A stretch of 48,662 nucleotides of DNA from Bacilli bacterium (GCA_017409785.1 JAFQSD010000004.1:1-48662); one strand, 5' to 3'; numbered from the stretch's first letter, positions 26,173 to 35,573 are shown. Notes: generated by a model from the sequence alone, not told the origin. Translations and numbers: made by a program.

Positions 26173-27621
26173 ATGAAATATTTAAATAAATCAGTTTTAG
26201 AATTACATGAATTATTAAAAGAGAAAAAGATTAAACCAATTGATTTAGTAGAAGAAGCATTTGAAAATATTGAAGCAAATAAAGAATTAAATGCCTATAT
26301 TACTTTAAATAAAGAAGAAGCATTAAAACAAGCTAAAGAATTAGAAGATAAAGAAGTAGATAATGTTTTATTTGGTATGCCAATTGCTATCAAAGATAAC
26401 ATTGTAACAAAAGATTTACTAACTACATGTGCATCACATATGTTAGATAACTTTACTCCAATATATAATGCAACAGTAATTGATAAAATCAAAGAAAAGA
26501 ATATGATTATTATTGGAAAAACAAACATGGATGAATTTGCTATGGGTTCAACAAGTAGAACTAGTTATTTTGGAGCACCATTAAATCCATGGAATAAAGA
26601 AAAAATATCTGGAGGATCATCTGGAGGTTCAGCTGTAACAATTGCAGCACGTGATTTACCATTTGCTTTAGGTTCAGACACAGGCGGTTCAATTAGACAA
26701 CCATCTAGTTATTGTGGAATAGTTGGAATGAAACCAACATATGGAAGAGTATCAAGATACGGTTTAATTGCTTTTGCATCAAGTATGGATCAAATTGGAC
26801 CAATGACTAAAAATGTATACGAGAATGCTTTATTATTAAATGCCATTGTAGGTAAAGATGACAAAGATTTAACTTCAGCAGAAAAAGAACCAGAAGATTT
26901 CGCTCGTTTAATTGGTCAAGATATTAAAGGTATGAAAATTGCTGTTCCAAATTATTTTATGAGTGATATCGTAACAAAAGAAGTAAAAGAAAAAATTGAA
27001 GAAACAATCGAGTTACTAAAAAATGCTGGAGCAACAGTTGATTACGTAGATATGAAATATTTAGATCAAGCAGTAACTTTATATCAAGTAATTGCACTTG
27101 GTGAAGCAAGTTCTAACCTAGCAAGATTCGATGGAATAAGATATGGTTTCTCAGCAGAAAATCCTAAAAACATAAAAGATGTATATTTCAAAACAAGACA
27201 AGAAGGTTTTGGAACAGAAGTAAAAAGAAGAATCATGGTGGGAGCATATATCTTAAGTGGAGACAATGCCAAAGTATATTACAATAAAGCTATGTCAGTT
27301 CGTGCGGCTATGAGAGATGAATTTAAACGAATTTATAAAGATTATGATTTAATTATCGGACCAACTGCAACAACTACAGCATACAATCAAACAGATTCAA
27401 TAGATGACCCACTAAAAAGCTTTATGGATGACGTTTTAGTAAATCCAGCAAATATGGCAGGATTACCTGGATTAAACGTACCAGTAGGTTTTGATAGTTC
27501 CAATTTACCAATTGGTATGCATATTATCGGAAATGATTTTGATGAAGCAAAAATGTATCAATTAGCAAGTTATATTGAAAAAACTCTAGATTTAAATCTA
27601 ACACCAGGAGGTGAAAAATAA
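26173..27621 (+). CDS. gatA: Amidotransferase subunit GatA (glutaminase)
   Basis: A 482-residue amidase-signature enzyme that frees ammonia from glutamine for GatB. The catalytic Lys is in AIKDNI, the cis-Ser in GGSSGGSA and the nucleophile Ser in GSDTGGSIRQP. ATG 26173 is chosen because GGGGAGGA precedes it and it begins just after the gatC stop. The stop overlaps the gatB ATG by one base (TAATG), so translation is coupled. Length and motif order are normal. Confidence 0.97.
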   Translation: MKYLNKSVLELHELLKEKKIKPIDLVEEAFENIEANKELNAYITLNKEEALKQAKELEDKEVDNVLFGMPIAIKDNIVTKDLLTTCASHMLDNFTPIYNATVIDKIKEKNMIIIGKTNMDEFAMGSTSRTSYFGAPLNPWNKEKISGGSSGGSAVTIAARDLPFALGSDTGGSIRQPSSYCGIVGMKPTYGRVSRYGLIAFASSMDQIGPMTKNVYENALLLNAIVGKDDKDLTSAEKEPEDFARLIGQDIKGMKIAVPNYFMSDIVTKEVKEKIEETIELLKNAGATVDYVDMKYLDQAVTLYQVIALGEASSNLARFDGIRYGFSAENPKNIKDVYFKTRQEGFGTEVKRRIMVGAYILSGDNAKVYYNKAMSVRAAMRDEFKRIYKDYDLIIGPTATTTAYNQTDSIDDPLKSFMDDVLVNPANMAGLPGLNVPVGFDSSNLPIGMHIIGNDFDEAKMYQLASYIEKTLDLNLTPGGEK

Positions 27622-29042
27622 TGTCAAATTATATACCAACAATCGGTGTAGAAGTACACGTAGAGTTAAAAACAAATACAAAAATTTTCTCTAATTCAAC
27701 AAACGGATATGGAGAAATGGCTAACTCACTAACAAATGTTATTGATTTAGGATATCCTGGAACACTTCCAACATTAAATAAAGAAGTTCTAAATTTAGCT
27801 ATTAAAGCAGCAACAGTCCTAAATTGTAAAATAAGACGTGAAATGCATTTCGATAGAAAAAATTATTTCTACCCAGATAACTCAAAAAATTATCAAATCA
27901 CACAAAGTCGTACTCCAATTGGATATGATGGATATGTAGAAATTGAAGTAAATGGTGTAAAGAAGAGAATAGAAATTGAAGAAATGCATATCGAAGAAGA
28001 TACATGTAAGTCAACTCATAGAGGAACAAAAACACTTTTAGACTTTAATAGAGCAGGTGTACCTCTAATTGAAATAGTTACAAAACCATGTATGGCAAGT
28101 GGAGAAGAAGCCAAAGCCTATCTAGAAAAATTAAGAGAATTATTATTCTATTCAGATATATCAGATTGTAAAATTGAAGAAGGGTCTATGAGAGCAGATG
28201 CTAACGTATCTATTAGAAAAAATGAATCAGACCCATTCGGTACTAAAGCTGAAATTAAAAACATTGGTTCAATTACAAATGTTGGAATAAGTATTGAAAA
28301 AGAAATTGAACGTCAAAGTAAGTTATACGATAATGGTGAAACATTCAAACCACAAACAAGACGTTATGATGATAAAATTGGTGATACTGTTCTAATGCGT
28401 GTAAAAGAAACAGGAAACGACTATCGTTATTTCCCAGAACCAGATATTCCATTTGTTTATGTAACAGATGAAATGATTGAAAGAGTAGTAGCAACAATAC
28501 CAATGCTTCCAGATGAAAGAAGAAAGTTATATATTGAAAAAGGTGTGCCTGAAGTTAATGCTAACAAGATAGTACAAAATAGAAGTTTAAGTGATTACTT
28601 CAACGAACTATTAGAAGAAAATACAAACTTTAAAATAGCAAGTAATTTATTATTAGGTGATATTGCGGCCTACTTAAATAAAGAAGAAAAGTTAATTACA
28701 GAAACAACATTAACTAAAGACAGATTCTTAGAACTAATTAAGAATATGGAAGATAATACTTTAACTAGTAAAAACTTAAAAGATATCTTAAATAAAATCT
28801 TAGAAGATACTTCATCTATTTCTGATATTATTAAATCTTCAGGAATTGAAAATATTACAGATGATTCTGCAATTAGAGATGTCGTAAGAAAAGTAATTGA
28901 AGCAAATCCTGGTTCTGTAGAAGATTATAAGACAGGACATGATCGTGCAATTAAATTCTTAATGGGACAAGTAATGAAAGAGTCAAAAGGTTCTGCAAAT
29001 CCAAAAATGGCAATGGATATCTTAGTAGAAGAACTACAATAA
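27621..29042 (+). CDS. gatB: Amidotransferase subunit GatB (kinase/transamidase)
   Basis: A 473-residue subunit that activates the misacylated tRNA with ATP and transfers ammonia. The N-terminal signature GVEVHVELKTNTKIFSNS, the PGTLP segment, the zinc/phosphate region FDRKNYFYPDNSKNYQITQ and DYRYFPEPDIP are all present, followed by the helical and YqeY-like tRNA-binding tail ending MGQVMKESKGSANPKMAMDILVEEL. It starts inside the gatA stop codon. The stop lies in the left arm of an inverted repeat (29041-29063) that overlaps the next promoter. Confidence 0.97.
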   Translation: MSNYIPTIGVEVHVELKTNTKIFSNSTNGYGEMANSLTNVIDLGYPGTLPTLNKEVLNLAIKAATVLNCKIRREMHFDRKNYFYPDNSKNYQITQSRTPIGYDGYVEIEVNGVKKRIEIEEMHIEEDTCKSTHRGTKTLLDFNRAGVPLIEIVTKPCMASGEEAKAYLEKLRELLFYSDISDCKIEEGSMRADANVSIRKNESDPFGTKAEIKNIGSITNVGISIEKEIERQSKLYDNGETFKPQTRRYDDKIGDTVLMRVKETGNDYRYFPEPDIPFVYVTDEMIERVVATIPMLPDERRKLYIEKGVPEVNANKIVQNRSLSDYFNELLEENTNFKIASNLLLGDIAAYLNKEEKLITETTLTKDRFLELIKNMEDNTLTSKNLKDILNKILEDTSSISDIIKSSGIENITDDSAIRDVVRKVIEANPGSVEDYKTGHDRAIKFLMGQVMKESKGSANPKMAMDILVEELQ

Positions 29043-29063
29043 TTTACAATCAAACTGTAAATT
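29041..29063. repeat. Inverted repeat at the gatB end overlapping a -35 box
   Basis: AATTTACA (29041-29048) and TGTAAATT (29056-29063) are perfect inverted arms with a 7-nt gap. There is no T-run, so it is a poor terminator. The right arm overlaps the -35 box at 29062-29067, the usual place for a repressor operator. Confidence 0.55.
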
Positions 29064-29090
29064 GAAAAAGACTATTGCATAGTGTATAAT
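29062..29090 (+). promoter_or_regulatory. Promoter for the 146-residue protein and GGDEF-receptor operon
   Basis: TTGAAA (29062-29067), 17 nt, TATAAT (29085-29090). Confidence 0.75.
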
Positions 29091-29112
29091 TAGAGTACTA
29101 GGATGTGAGAAT

Positions 29113-29553
29113 ATGAAATTTTTAAAGAGAAATAAAAACATAATAATAACATTGGTAATATTCTTTATATTGATATTATTTTGTATACAAATAAAAAATA
29201 TTTTATTTCCAAATGATGGTTTAGCCGTATATGGAAATAGATTAGATGGCAAAATTGAAGTATCAAAAAACTTGAATAAAAATATCAAAGAAATCTTACC
29301 AGAAGGTGCAACAAAAGTAACTGTAAGAGATGCAGGTAGAATATTAAATATCACTATTACAGTAGCAGATGATATAACACGTGATGTTGCAAAAACATAC
29401 GCTGTAAAATCATTAGAAGCATTAAGTGATGAAGAAATAAGATATTATGATATCCAATATTTCTTAGTAAAGAATGCAGAAGCAGCAGAATTTCCAGTTA
29501 TTGGATATAAAATTCCATCAGCAGAAAATATTTCATGGACAAAAGATAGATAG
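29113..29553 (+). CDS. Small membrane-anchored protein ahead of the GGDEF receptor
   Basis: A 146-residue protein with a basic N-terminus, one transmembrane helix at about 9-30, and an outer domain of about 110 residues with alternating strands and helices (DGLAVYGNRLDGKIEV, ATKVTVRDAGRILNITITV, SLEALSDEEIRYYDIQYFLV, FPVIGYKIPSAENISWTKDR). I recognise no family. It starts 11 nt before the next gene and likely shares its promoter, so it may be an accessory to the receptor downstream. Confidence 0.7.
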   Translation: MKFLKRNKNIIITLVIFFILILFCIQIKNILFPNDGLAVYGNRLDGKIEVSKNLNKNIKEILPEGATKVTVRDAGRILNITITVADDITRDVAKTYAVKSLEALSDEEIRYYDIQYFLVKNAEAAEFPVIGYKIPSAENISWTKDR

Positions 29554-29564
29554 GGGAAAAGATA

Positions 29565-31607
29565 ATGAAGAAGAAAATACTAATAATAATCATTCCAATT
29601 ATAATTGCCTTAGTAGCTTTTGTCGGAGTATATCGCTATTATAATAAGGAAGATAAAACAACAACACTTACAGTAACAGAAAAAAGATGGGTAGAAGACA
29701 ATAAAGAACAAAAATTTGACTTTGAAGTTGTAAACGACTATCCATTATATGGAATGGACGGAGAAGGAGTAATATTTAATTTTATTGCTGACTTCGAAGA
29801 AAATGTTGGTCTTGAATTTAACAAAATACCATATTTAAAAGATGCTGGTTCAACAACATCAGGTATTAGAGTTAGAGTTCTAGATCAAGATGTTAAACTA
29901 ACAGAAAATGATTTACCGTTATTTACAGATAACTATATTGCTGTAGGTAAAACATATCAAAGAATTAATCATATTAAAGATATTAAAAATATGACAATTG
30001 GAGTATTTGAAAAAGATAGTGAAGATATAAGTTACTATCTAAAGAGTGGTACTAACTTATCATATAAAACATATAAAACTATTGATGAATTATATAGTGC
30101 CTTAGATAATAACTCAGTAGAAATGATTGTAGTACCAAATATTATGTACTTAGATAACATTATTGAAAAAGACAAATACTCAATAAACTATTTCTTCACA
30201 GAATATCAAAAACAAATAGTTTTAACATTAAGTGGTACAGAAGATAAGTTAGATACTATCGTTGAAAAATACTACAATAAATGGCGTTATACAAAATATG
30301 TTGAAGAATATAATGAAGCATACTTAAATTATTATTTATTAAAAAATAACTTAAGTGCTAAAGAAAAATCGGCATTAGTTTCTAAAACATATGTATATGG
30401 TTATGTTGAAAACTATCCATTTGAAGTAAAAGTGCATAGTAAATTAGCAGGTATCGCTGGTGAATATGTTAATAGAATGTCTCGTTTAGGAAACATTGAA
30501 TTTAAATATAAAAAATATTCATCAAAGAAAGCCTTAGAAAAAGCTATCGATCAAGGTAAAGTAGATGTTTATTTTGATTACTATAACTATAAAAATGAAA
30601 ACTATACTTCAACAGTATCAACATTTATTGAAGACTATGTTGTTTTAGGAAAACAAGAAGATAATCATGTAATTAATTCATTTGAGAGTTTAAAAGACAA
30701 AAAAGTATTAATGCTTTCAGGAGATGCTTTACATAGTTATTTCGAAACTAATTCAAAAGCTAATATAAAAGCATATGATTCTTTAGATGAAATGTTAAGT
30801 AAAGCAGATTCAAATTTAATGGTAGTAGACTATGAAATCTATTCATACTATCAAAATAATAAATTTAAAAACTATAAATTATTATATAAAGATACTATGA
30901 TGAATGACTATAAGTTTATGGTTCATAAAGATAATAAAGAATTCTATGATTTATTCAATTATATAATCAATACAAATTCTTACTATAATTATCGTAATAC
31001 TGGAATTGAAAACTTACATGCTTCAATTCTAGAAGATTCAACTTTCGAACAAGTATATACAATAATTTTAATAATTATCTTTGTTCCATTAATTATATTA
31101 GGAATATCATATTTAGTAATTAAAAAGAAAAACGAAGTTAAAAAGATCAAAGCAACAGACCGTCATAAGTATACAGATATGTTAACTTCATTAAAAAATA
31201 GAAATTATTTAAACGCTAAAATGGCAGAATGGGAAGAGTCAAAAGTATTCCCACAATCAATCGTAATGGTTGACTTAAATAATGTTAAATACGTTAATGA
31301 TAATTATGGTCATGAAGAAGGAGACCAATTAATTATTAAAGCAGCTGGTATTTTAGTAAATACACAATTAGAAAACAGTGAAGTTATTAGAACAGATGGT
31401 AATGAATTCTTAATTTACTTAGTAGGTTATAGTGATAGACAAATTGCTACATACACTAAGAAACTAGAAAAAGAAATGAAATCATTACCACATGAATTCG
31501 GTGCTGCAGTAGGTTATAGTATGATAACTGATGAAATTAAAACATTAGATGATGCTATTAATGAAGCAACACTAGAAATGATAACTAATAAGGAAGAATA
31601 TAAATAA
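29565..31607 (+). CDS. Membrane receptor: two solute-binding-like domains and a degenerate GGDEF domain
   Basis: A 680-residue protein. An N-terminal membrane helix (about 4-24) is followed by two tandem extracellular solute-binding (SBP_bac_3-like) domains: about 40-260 (IKNMTIGVFEKDS, SVEMIVVPNIMYL) and about 275-490 (SLKDKKVLMLSGD, NLMVVDYEIYSYY). A second helix (about 503-525) leads to a cytoplasmic GGDEF domain: DMLTSLKNRNYL, MVDLNNVKYVNDNYGHEEGDQL and, at the signature loop, RTDGNEFLIYL. The signature is DGNEF, not GGDEF, with Asn at the catalytic acidic position and Asn for the second metal Asp (DLN). It may be a weak cyclase or only a nucleotide-binding switch. It looks like a BvgS-type ligand sensor feeding into nucleotide signalling. 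The next gene starts 12 nt downstream. Confidence 0.85.
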   Translation: MKKKILIIIIPIIIALVAFVGVYRYYNKEDKTTTLTVTEKRWVEDNKEQKFDFEVVNDYPLYGMDGEGVIFNFIADFEENVGLEFNKIPYLKDAGSTTSGIRVRVLDQDVKLTENDLPLFTDNYIAVGKTYQRINHIKDIKNMTIGVFEKDSEDISYYLKSGTNLSYKTYKTIDELYSALDNNSVEMIVVPNIMYLDNIIEKDKYSINYFFTEYQKQIVLTLSGTEDKLDTIVEKYYNKWRYTKYVEEYNEAYLNYYLLKNNLSAKEKSALVSKTYVYGYVENYPFEVKVHSKLAGIAGEYVNRMSRLGNIEFKYKKYSSKKALEKAIDQGKVDVYFDYYNYKNENYTSTVSTFIEDYVVLGKQEDNHVINSFESLKDKKVLMLSGDALHSYFETNSKANIKAYDSLDEMLSKADSNLMVVDYEIYSYYQNNKFKNYKLLYKDTMMNDYKFMVHKDNKEFYDLFNYIINTNSYYNYRNTGIENLHASILEDSTFEQVYTIILIIIFVPLIILGISYLVIKKKNEVKKIKATDRHKYTDMLTSLKNRNYLNAKMAEWEESKVFPQSIVMVDLNNVKYVNDNYGHEEGDQLIIKAAGILVNTQLENSEVIRTDGNEFLIYLVGYSDRQIATYTKKLEKEMKSLPHEFGAAVGYSMITDEIKTLDDAINEATLEMITNKEEYK

Positions 31608-31619
31608 AGGAAGTAGGAC

Positions 31620-32450
31620 ATGGAAAAAGCAAGAGGTTTCTTTAGTAAATTTATCGAACTAATGAAAAAGCCAGAACTTAGGATTTTACCTGGGCAACTT
31701 GCTTTTTTTCTTGTCTTATCATTAATACCATTAATTGCTCTTATAGGAACAATAGCTTCAGCTTTGTCTATTCCAGTAGGAACAATTAGAAGTGTAATAG
31801 GAAATTCTGTTCCAGATGCAGTAGCAGATATAATTGTTAGTGTTATGTCTGCGAAAGGCTTAAGTTTTAATGTTGTCGCTTTCTTTGTAGCAGCATTTAT
31901 TCTAGCTTCCAACGGAACAAATTCCATGATTATTACATCCAATGAAATATATAAAATAAATTCAGAAGGATTCTTTAAAAGAAGAATAAAAGCTATTCTT
32001 ATGACACTATCACTAGTAGGATTATTCTTTTTCCTATTAGTAGTACCAATTTGGGGAGATACAATCTTCGATATCATTAGATTATCTTCTTCAAAGAATT
32101 TCCCAATTGATTTTATTTATAGATTATTTAAACTATTACAATATCCAATAACTATATTAATTTTATACTTCAATATAAAATTAATGTATGTAATAGCCCC
32201 TGATGAAAAAATAGATAGTAGAAGTGCCACAAAAGGTGCTATCTTTACTACAATAGGATGGATTCTAGCATCAGAAATATATTCTTTCTATATTTCTACA
32301 TTCTCAAATTATAGTGTATTTTATGGAAGTATATCCAACGTAGTAATTCTCTTATTATGGGTATACATATTATCATATATATTTGTCTTGGGAATGATAA
32401 TAAATGCAGGAAGCTATATAAAAGAAGAACAAGAAATAAAAGAAAAATAA
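31620..32450 (+). CDS. YihY/BrkB family membrane protein
   Basis: A 276-residue integral membrane protein with six hydrophobic segments. The family pattern is visible: PGQLAFFLVLSLIPLIALI near the start, AFILASNGTNSMIITSNEIYKI, RRIKAILMTLSLVG, YVIAPDEKIDSRSATKGAIFTTIGWILASEIYSFYI and NVVILLLWVYILSYIFVLGMIINA. The biochemical role is unsettled (once misnamed RNase BN). Last gene of the operon beginning at 29113, ended by a terminator. Confidence 0.92.
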   Translation: MEKARGFFSKFIELMKKPELRILPGQLAFFLVLSLIPLIALIGTIASALSIPVGTIRSVIGNSVPDAVADIIVSVMSAKGLSFNVVAFFVAAFILASNGTNSMIITSNEIYKINSEGFFKRRIKAILMTLSLVGLFFFLLVVPIWGDTIFDIIRLSSSKNFPIDFIYRLFKLLQYPITILILYFNIKLMYVIAPDEKIDSRSATKGAIFTTIGWILASEIYSFYISTFSNYSVFYGSISNVVILLLWVYILSYIFVLGMIINAGSYIKEEQEIKEK

Positions 32451-32475
32451 AAAGACTCAAAGAAGTCTTTTTTTT
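32449..32475 (+). terminator. Terminator after the YihY gene
   Basis: AAAGACT pairs with AGTCTTT around a 6-nt loop, with an eight-T run. Confidence 0.88.
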
Positions 32476-32497
32476 GTAATCAAAGCCTGTGGAAAAC

Positions 32498-32527
32498 TTG
32501 ACAAAACAAGGTGGGGGGGGGTACAAT
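32498..32527 (+). promoter_or_regulatory. Promoter with a nine-G tract in its spacer (phase-variation candidate)
   Basis: A consensus -35 TTGACA (32498-32503) and a -10 TACAAT (32522-32527) are separated by 18 nt, of which the last nine (32513-32521) are all G. Slippage by one G would give the optimal 17-nt spacing or a worse 19. Long G tracts are very rare in such AT-rich DNA, and a tract between the two boxes is the classic arrangement for promoter phase variation of surface proteins. Confidence 0.75.
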
Positions 32528-32552
32528 TTTTACTAGAATAGGTAGGTGAAAA

Positions 32553-34184
32553 ATGAAAATAAATAAAATGATAATATGTATAATACTACTATGTGTAGCA
32601 TCTTTATCAATTGGCTTCTCTGCTTTTGGAACCGAACTTTCTATAAGCAATGTAGTTGCCGAAGTCAAAATAGAAAAGGATGTTAGAATAACTGGTGTAG
32701 AGTTAATAAGTGAACAAAGTAGTAATGTCACACCAAATAGTTTAAATTATGATGTAGACTCGATTATAGCAAATGTAACATTCAACGATTTAACATCATA
32801 TATTACCTATAATATAACAATAACCAATATAGGAAACTTTGAAGTAGGAATTTCTAATATAAACTTACCAGAAGGAATAGAATATGAACTAACAAACTAT
32901 AATTTAAAAGATAAAATATGTGATAGTTCAAACAAATGTAGTTTAGGAATAAATAAAACTTTTTCTATTAAAATATACCCAACAAGTGAAACTGGGTTAA
33001 ATCAAAATAAAATCAAAGTTGACTTAACATTTCTACCATTTCATACAATAACTTATAGTAATATAACATCAAGCAATAATTATCCTACAAGCATAATAGA
33101 AAATGAAACTTTAAGTGTAACATTTTCCAAACCACCTCAACACATTAACATCTATGAAAATGGAATAGAAAAAGATAGAAAAACATATAAGTATGATTCA
33201 ACAACAGGAACTCTAATATATGAAAATATCATAAGTCCATTAATAATAGAAACTGCGGAAAGCACACTATTAGATGGTAAAGTATTTAGTAAGACAATTA
33301 AAGATTTTGTTAATGGAACAACAGATGCTGAATACAATTCATCGGACACAACTGTAACCTATATTGGATTATTTGAAGATGAAATCCCAGAAGGATATAC
33401 AGAGGGAACATTCTTTAGTCTAGAATCCCAAAGTGTTTCAGAAAACAACAGAATCAAAGCATATAAAGATAATGGAAATGTATATATTTACAGTAAAGAT
33501 GATATATTGGCTCCAACAAGTTCATATTCGCTATTTAGAGGATATACTAATTTAACAGAATTAAATATTGCGGAATTAAATACAAAAAATACTTTTGATA
33601 TAGGTGCTATGTTTCAGGATAATAAAAGTATTAAATATTTAGATATAAGTACATTTGATACTACAAACATATATAGATTATTCTATACATTTTGTGGTAA
33701 TAATTCTTTAAAAGAAATAAAATTACCCAAATTTAATAAAAGGTCATTAACAAATATGCAACATACCTTTGCCGACTGTCATAATTTAGAATCACTAGAA
33801 CTAAGCTATTGGGATACATCACAATTAACTAATATGAGTAATACTTTTGCAAATTGTTATAAATTAAAAAGTATTGATTTTACAGGATGGAATACATCAA
33901 ATGTTACTGAAATGTCATATGTATTTCGATATAATCAAAGTCTAACGTCGCTTGACATAAGCATGTTTAATACGTCAAAAGTAACGAATATGAATAGAAT
34001 GTTTGGATATTGTGACAAACTAGAAAATATTTATGTTGGAAGTGGATGGGATACATCAAATGTTACAACATCTGAAAGTATGTTTAGTAATTCACCACTT
34101 TTGCCAAACTTCAATCAAAGTTATATTGATGTATCAAAAGCCTATGTAGGTGAAGGTGGATATTTAAGTTATTTACCAGAATAA
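32553..34184 (+). CDS. DUF285 (BspA-like) repeat surface protein with SipW-type signal peptide
   Basis: A 543-residue exported protein. The signal peptide ends SIGFSAFGTELSISN, the SipW-cognate pattern also present in the 3646-4296 product. Residues about 30-170 resemble a TasA-like beta domain (YITYNITITNIGNFEVGI) with a Cys pair (KICDSSNKCS). From about 270 onward come DUF285 repeats of about 24 residues with 'MFxxCxxLxxLDxSxWDTSxVTNM'-type phrases (five to eight copies, some diverged), a fold related to BspA leucine-rich repeats that bind host or microbial surfaces. There is no sortase motif or C-terminal helix, so it may be released or assembled with other SipW substrates. Its promoter contains the nine-G tract. 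Confidence 0.85.
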   Translation: MKINKMIICIILLCVASLSIGFSAFGTELSISNVVAEVKIEKDVRITGVELISEQSSNVTPNSLNYDVDSIIANVTFNDLTSYITYNITITNIGNFEVGISNINLPEGIEYELTNYNLKDKICDSSNKCSLGINKTFSIKIYPTSETGLNQNKIKVDLTFLPFHTITYSNITSSNNYPTSIIENETLSVTFSKPPQHINIYENGIEKDRKTYKYDSTTGTLIYENIISPLIIETAESTLLDGKVFSKTIKDFVNGTTDAEYNSSDTTVTYIGLFEDEIPEGYTEGTFFSLESQSVSENNRIKAYKDNGNVYIYSKDDILAPTSSYSLFRGYTNLTELNIAELNTKNTFDIGAMFQDNKSIKYLDISTFDTTNIYRLFYTFCGNNSLKEIKLPKFNKRSLTNMQHTFADCHNLESLELSYWDTSQLTNMSNTFANCYKLKSIDFTGWNTSNVTEMSYVFRYNQSLTSLDISMFNTSKVTNMNRMFGYCDKLENIYVGSGWDTSNVTTSESMFSNSPLLPNFNQSYIDVSKAYVGEGGYLSYLPE

Positions 34185-34185
34185 A

Positions 34186-34220
34186 AAAGAAACTAGTTTT
34201 ATTAGTTTCTTTTCTTTTCT
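34186..34220. terminator. Bidirectional terminator between convergent genes
   Basis: AAAGAAACTA pairs with TAGTTTCTTT around a 7-nt loop, with A-runs on the left and T-rich sequence on the right, so it can serve both the DUF285 gene (+) and the transporter gene (-). Confidence 0.85.
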
Positions 34221-34221
34221 T

Positions 34222-35412
34222 TTATTTTATACTATCATATCTTTTTACTTTCCCAGTTAACATACTCGCAAGTAAAATAGTAAACGTATACATAAAAAGT
34301 AATCCGTATAATAACCACTCTTTACTTAGTATTCCCGCTATTAAAAGTAATGTAAATCCAGTAACTCTACCAATATTTAATACAACTTCACGAATAGACC
34401 AAAATTCTAATAAATGTTTTTCTTTAATTAACTTACAATTAGAAATGTTAAATAATCTAACATCAAATATTAAAGCTAACATATTAATCATAATCATATA
34501 ACTAAAATAATAAATCATTAAAGTTACATCGTTATTGAAAAATAACATAATAACTAATGCAATTAGTGGAATAATAGAACTTACAATAGCTAAGAGTTTA
34601 TCATATTTCTTATTAAAAATCTTAGCATATAAATATTGCATAACTATAACTAATACAGATGATAAAGAAGTAAATAATCCTAAACTAAAATCAGAATTAA
34701 AAGCTCCAACAATTAAAACAACCATTAATATATCAAGAGCACTATCAGATAAATTCATACCTTTAAAGAAATCAACAAATAACATATTTCTAATATCTTT
34801 ATTTTTAAATAATATCTTAGCAGATTTAAATGGAGTATACTTATTATTCTTCATATCAAGTGGTTCTATTAATAATGATAAAATAATTTGTAGTATTGAA
34901 ACAATTAATATAATAACCGCAGTTAATTGAAAGTTAGTAGTAGAAATTATACTACCAAGTAATATAGGAATTACAATACTAACAAAAGTCATTAGTACTT
35001 TTCTAGCCATCTCATAAGAATCTCTTTCAGTATTCTTAACCTTACTAGATGCAAATAAATTATATGGATAATAATATGTACAAGAAGACATTCCTGATAA
35101 TAATGAAATTAATGGTATATAATCAATTATCTTTTCTTTAAGAATAACAATAACTAATATATAAATAAAATTAATAACTATACCAGTTCTAAATGTTTCT
35201 AAATGATGTCTTTTCTTTAAAAACCAACCTAGTATAAAAAAACCAATTCCAAGTATTAAATAATTAAATATATAATATAAAGAAATATCTACTAATGAAT
35301 CAGCAGACACTTTAATAAAGTATGCTGTTAAAAAAGGTCCTAAGAAAATCTTAATTATCTTTTTTAATGCCTCAATCATTAATAATATGTTTGATTCTTT
35401 ATATTCAAACAT
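34222..35412 (-). CDS. Major-facilitator-like membrane transporter
   Basis: A 396-residue polytopic membrane protein with about 12 hydrophobic segments and the loop pattern of the MFS fold: short basic loops (FLKKRHHLETFRTG) and a central cytoplasmic loop (MKNNKYTPFKSAKILFKNKDIRNM). It resembles YQGE-type putative transporters of Firmicutes. The substrate is not predictable. ATG 35412 follows AAGGAG at 8 nt; an in-frame GTG at 35421 is inside the ribosome site. A TACAAT -10 lies upstream on the minus strand. It is alone in its transcription unit. Confidence 0.8.
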   Translation of the reverse strand: MFEYKESNILLMIEALKKIIKIFLGPFLTAYFIKVSADSLVDISLYYIFNYLILGIGFFILGWFLKKRHHLETFRTGIVINFIYILVIVILKEKIIDYIPLISLLSGMSSCTYYYPYNLFASSKVKNTERDSYEMARKVLMTFVSIVIPILLGSIISTTNFQLTAVIILIVSILQIILSLLIEPLDMKNNKYTPFKSAKILFKNKDIRNMLFVDFFKGMNLSDSALDILMVVLIVGAFNSDFSLGLFTSLSSVLVIVMQYLYAKIFNKKYDKLLAIVSSIIPLIALVIMLFFNNDVTLMIYYFSYMIMINMLALIFDVRLFNISNCKLIKEKHLLEFWSIREVVLNIGRVTGFTLLLIAGILSKEWLLYGLLFMYTFTILLASMLTGKVKRYDSIK

Positions 35413-35524
35413 AAAACCCACTCCTTATCTTCAAAAATATTGTACCATATATCTATATAAAAAGCCTTAGTATTTGATGTCAACAATGTCAAGAATCAAG
35501 ACTAAATAGTCTTTTTCAAGTAGA

Positions 35525-35553
35525 TTGAAAAATTGATAATAGGGTGATATAAT
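35525..35553 (+). promoter_or_regulatory. Promoter of the LTA-synthase-like gene
   Basis: TTGAAA (35525-35530), 17 nt, TATAAT (35548-35553). A small hairpin AAGACTA/TAGTCTT with a five-T tail (about 35498-35517) lies just upstream with no gene reading into it; it may be a relic or block stray transcripts. Confidence 0.78.
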
Positions 35554-35573
35554 ATTATAAGCGAGGTACAGTT

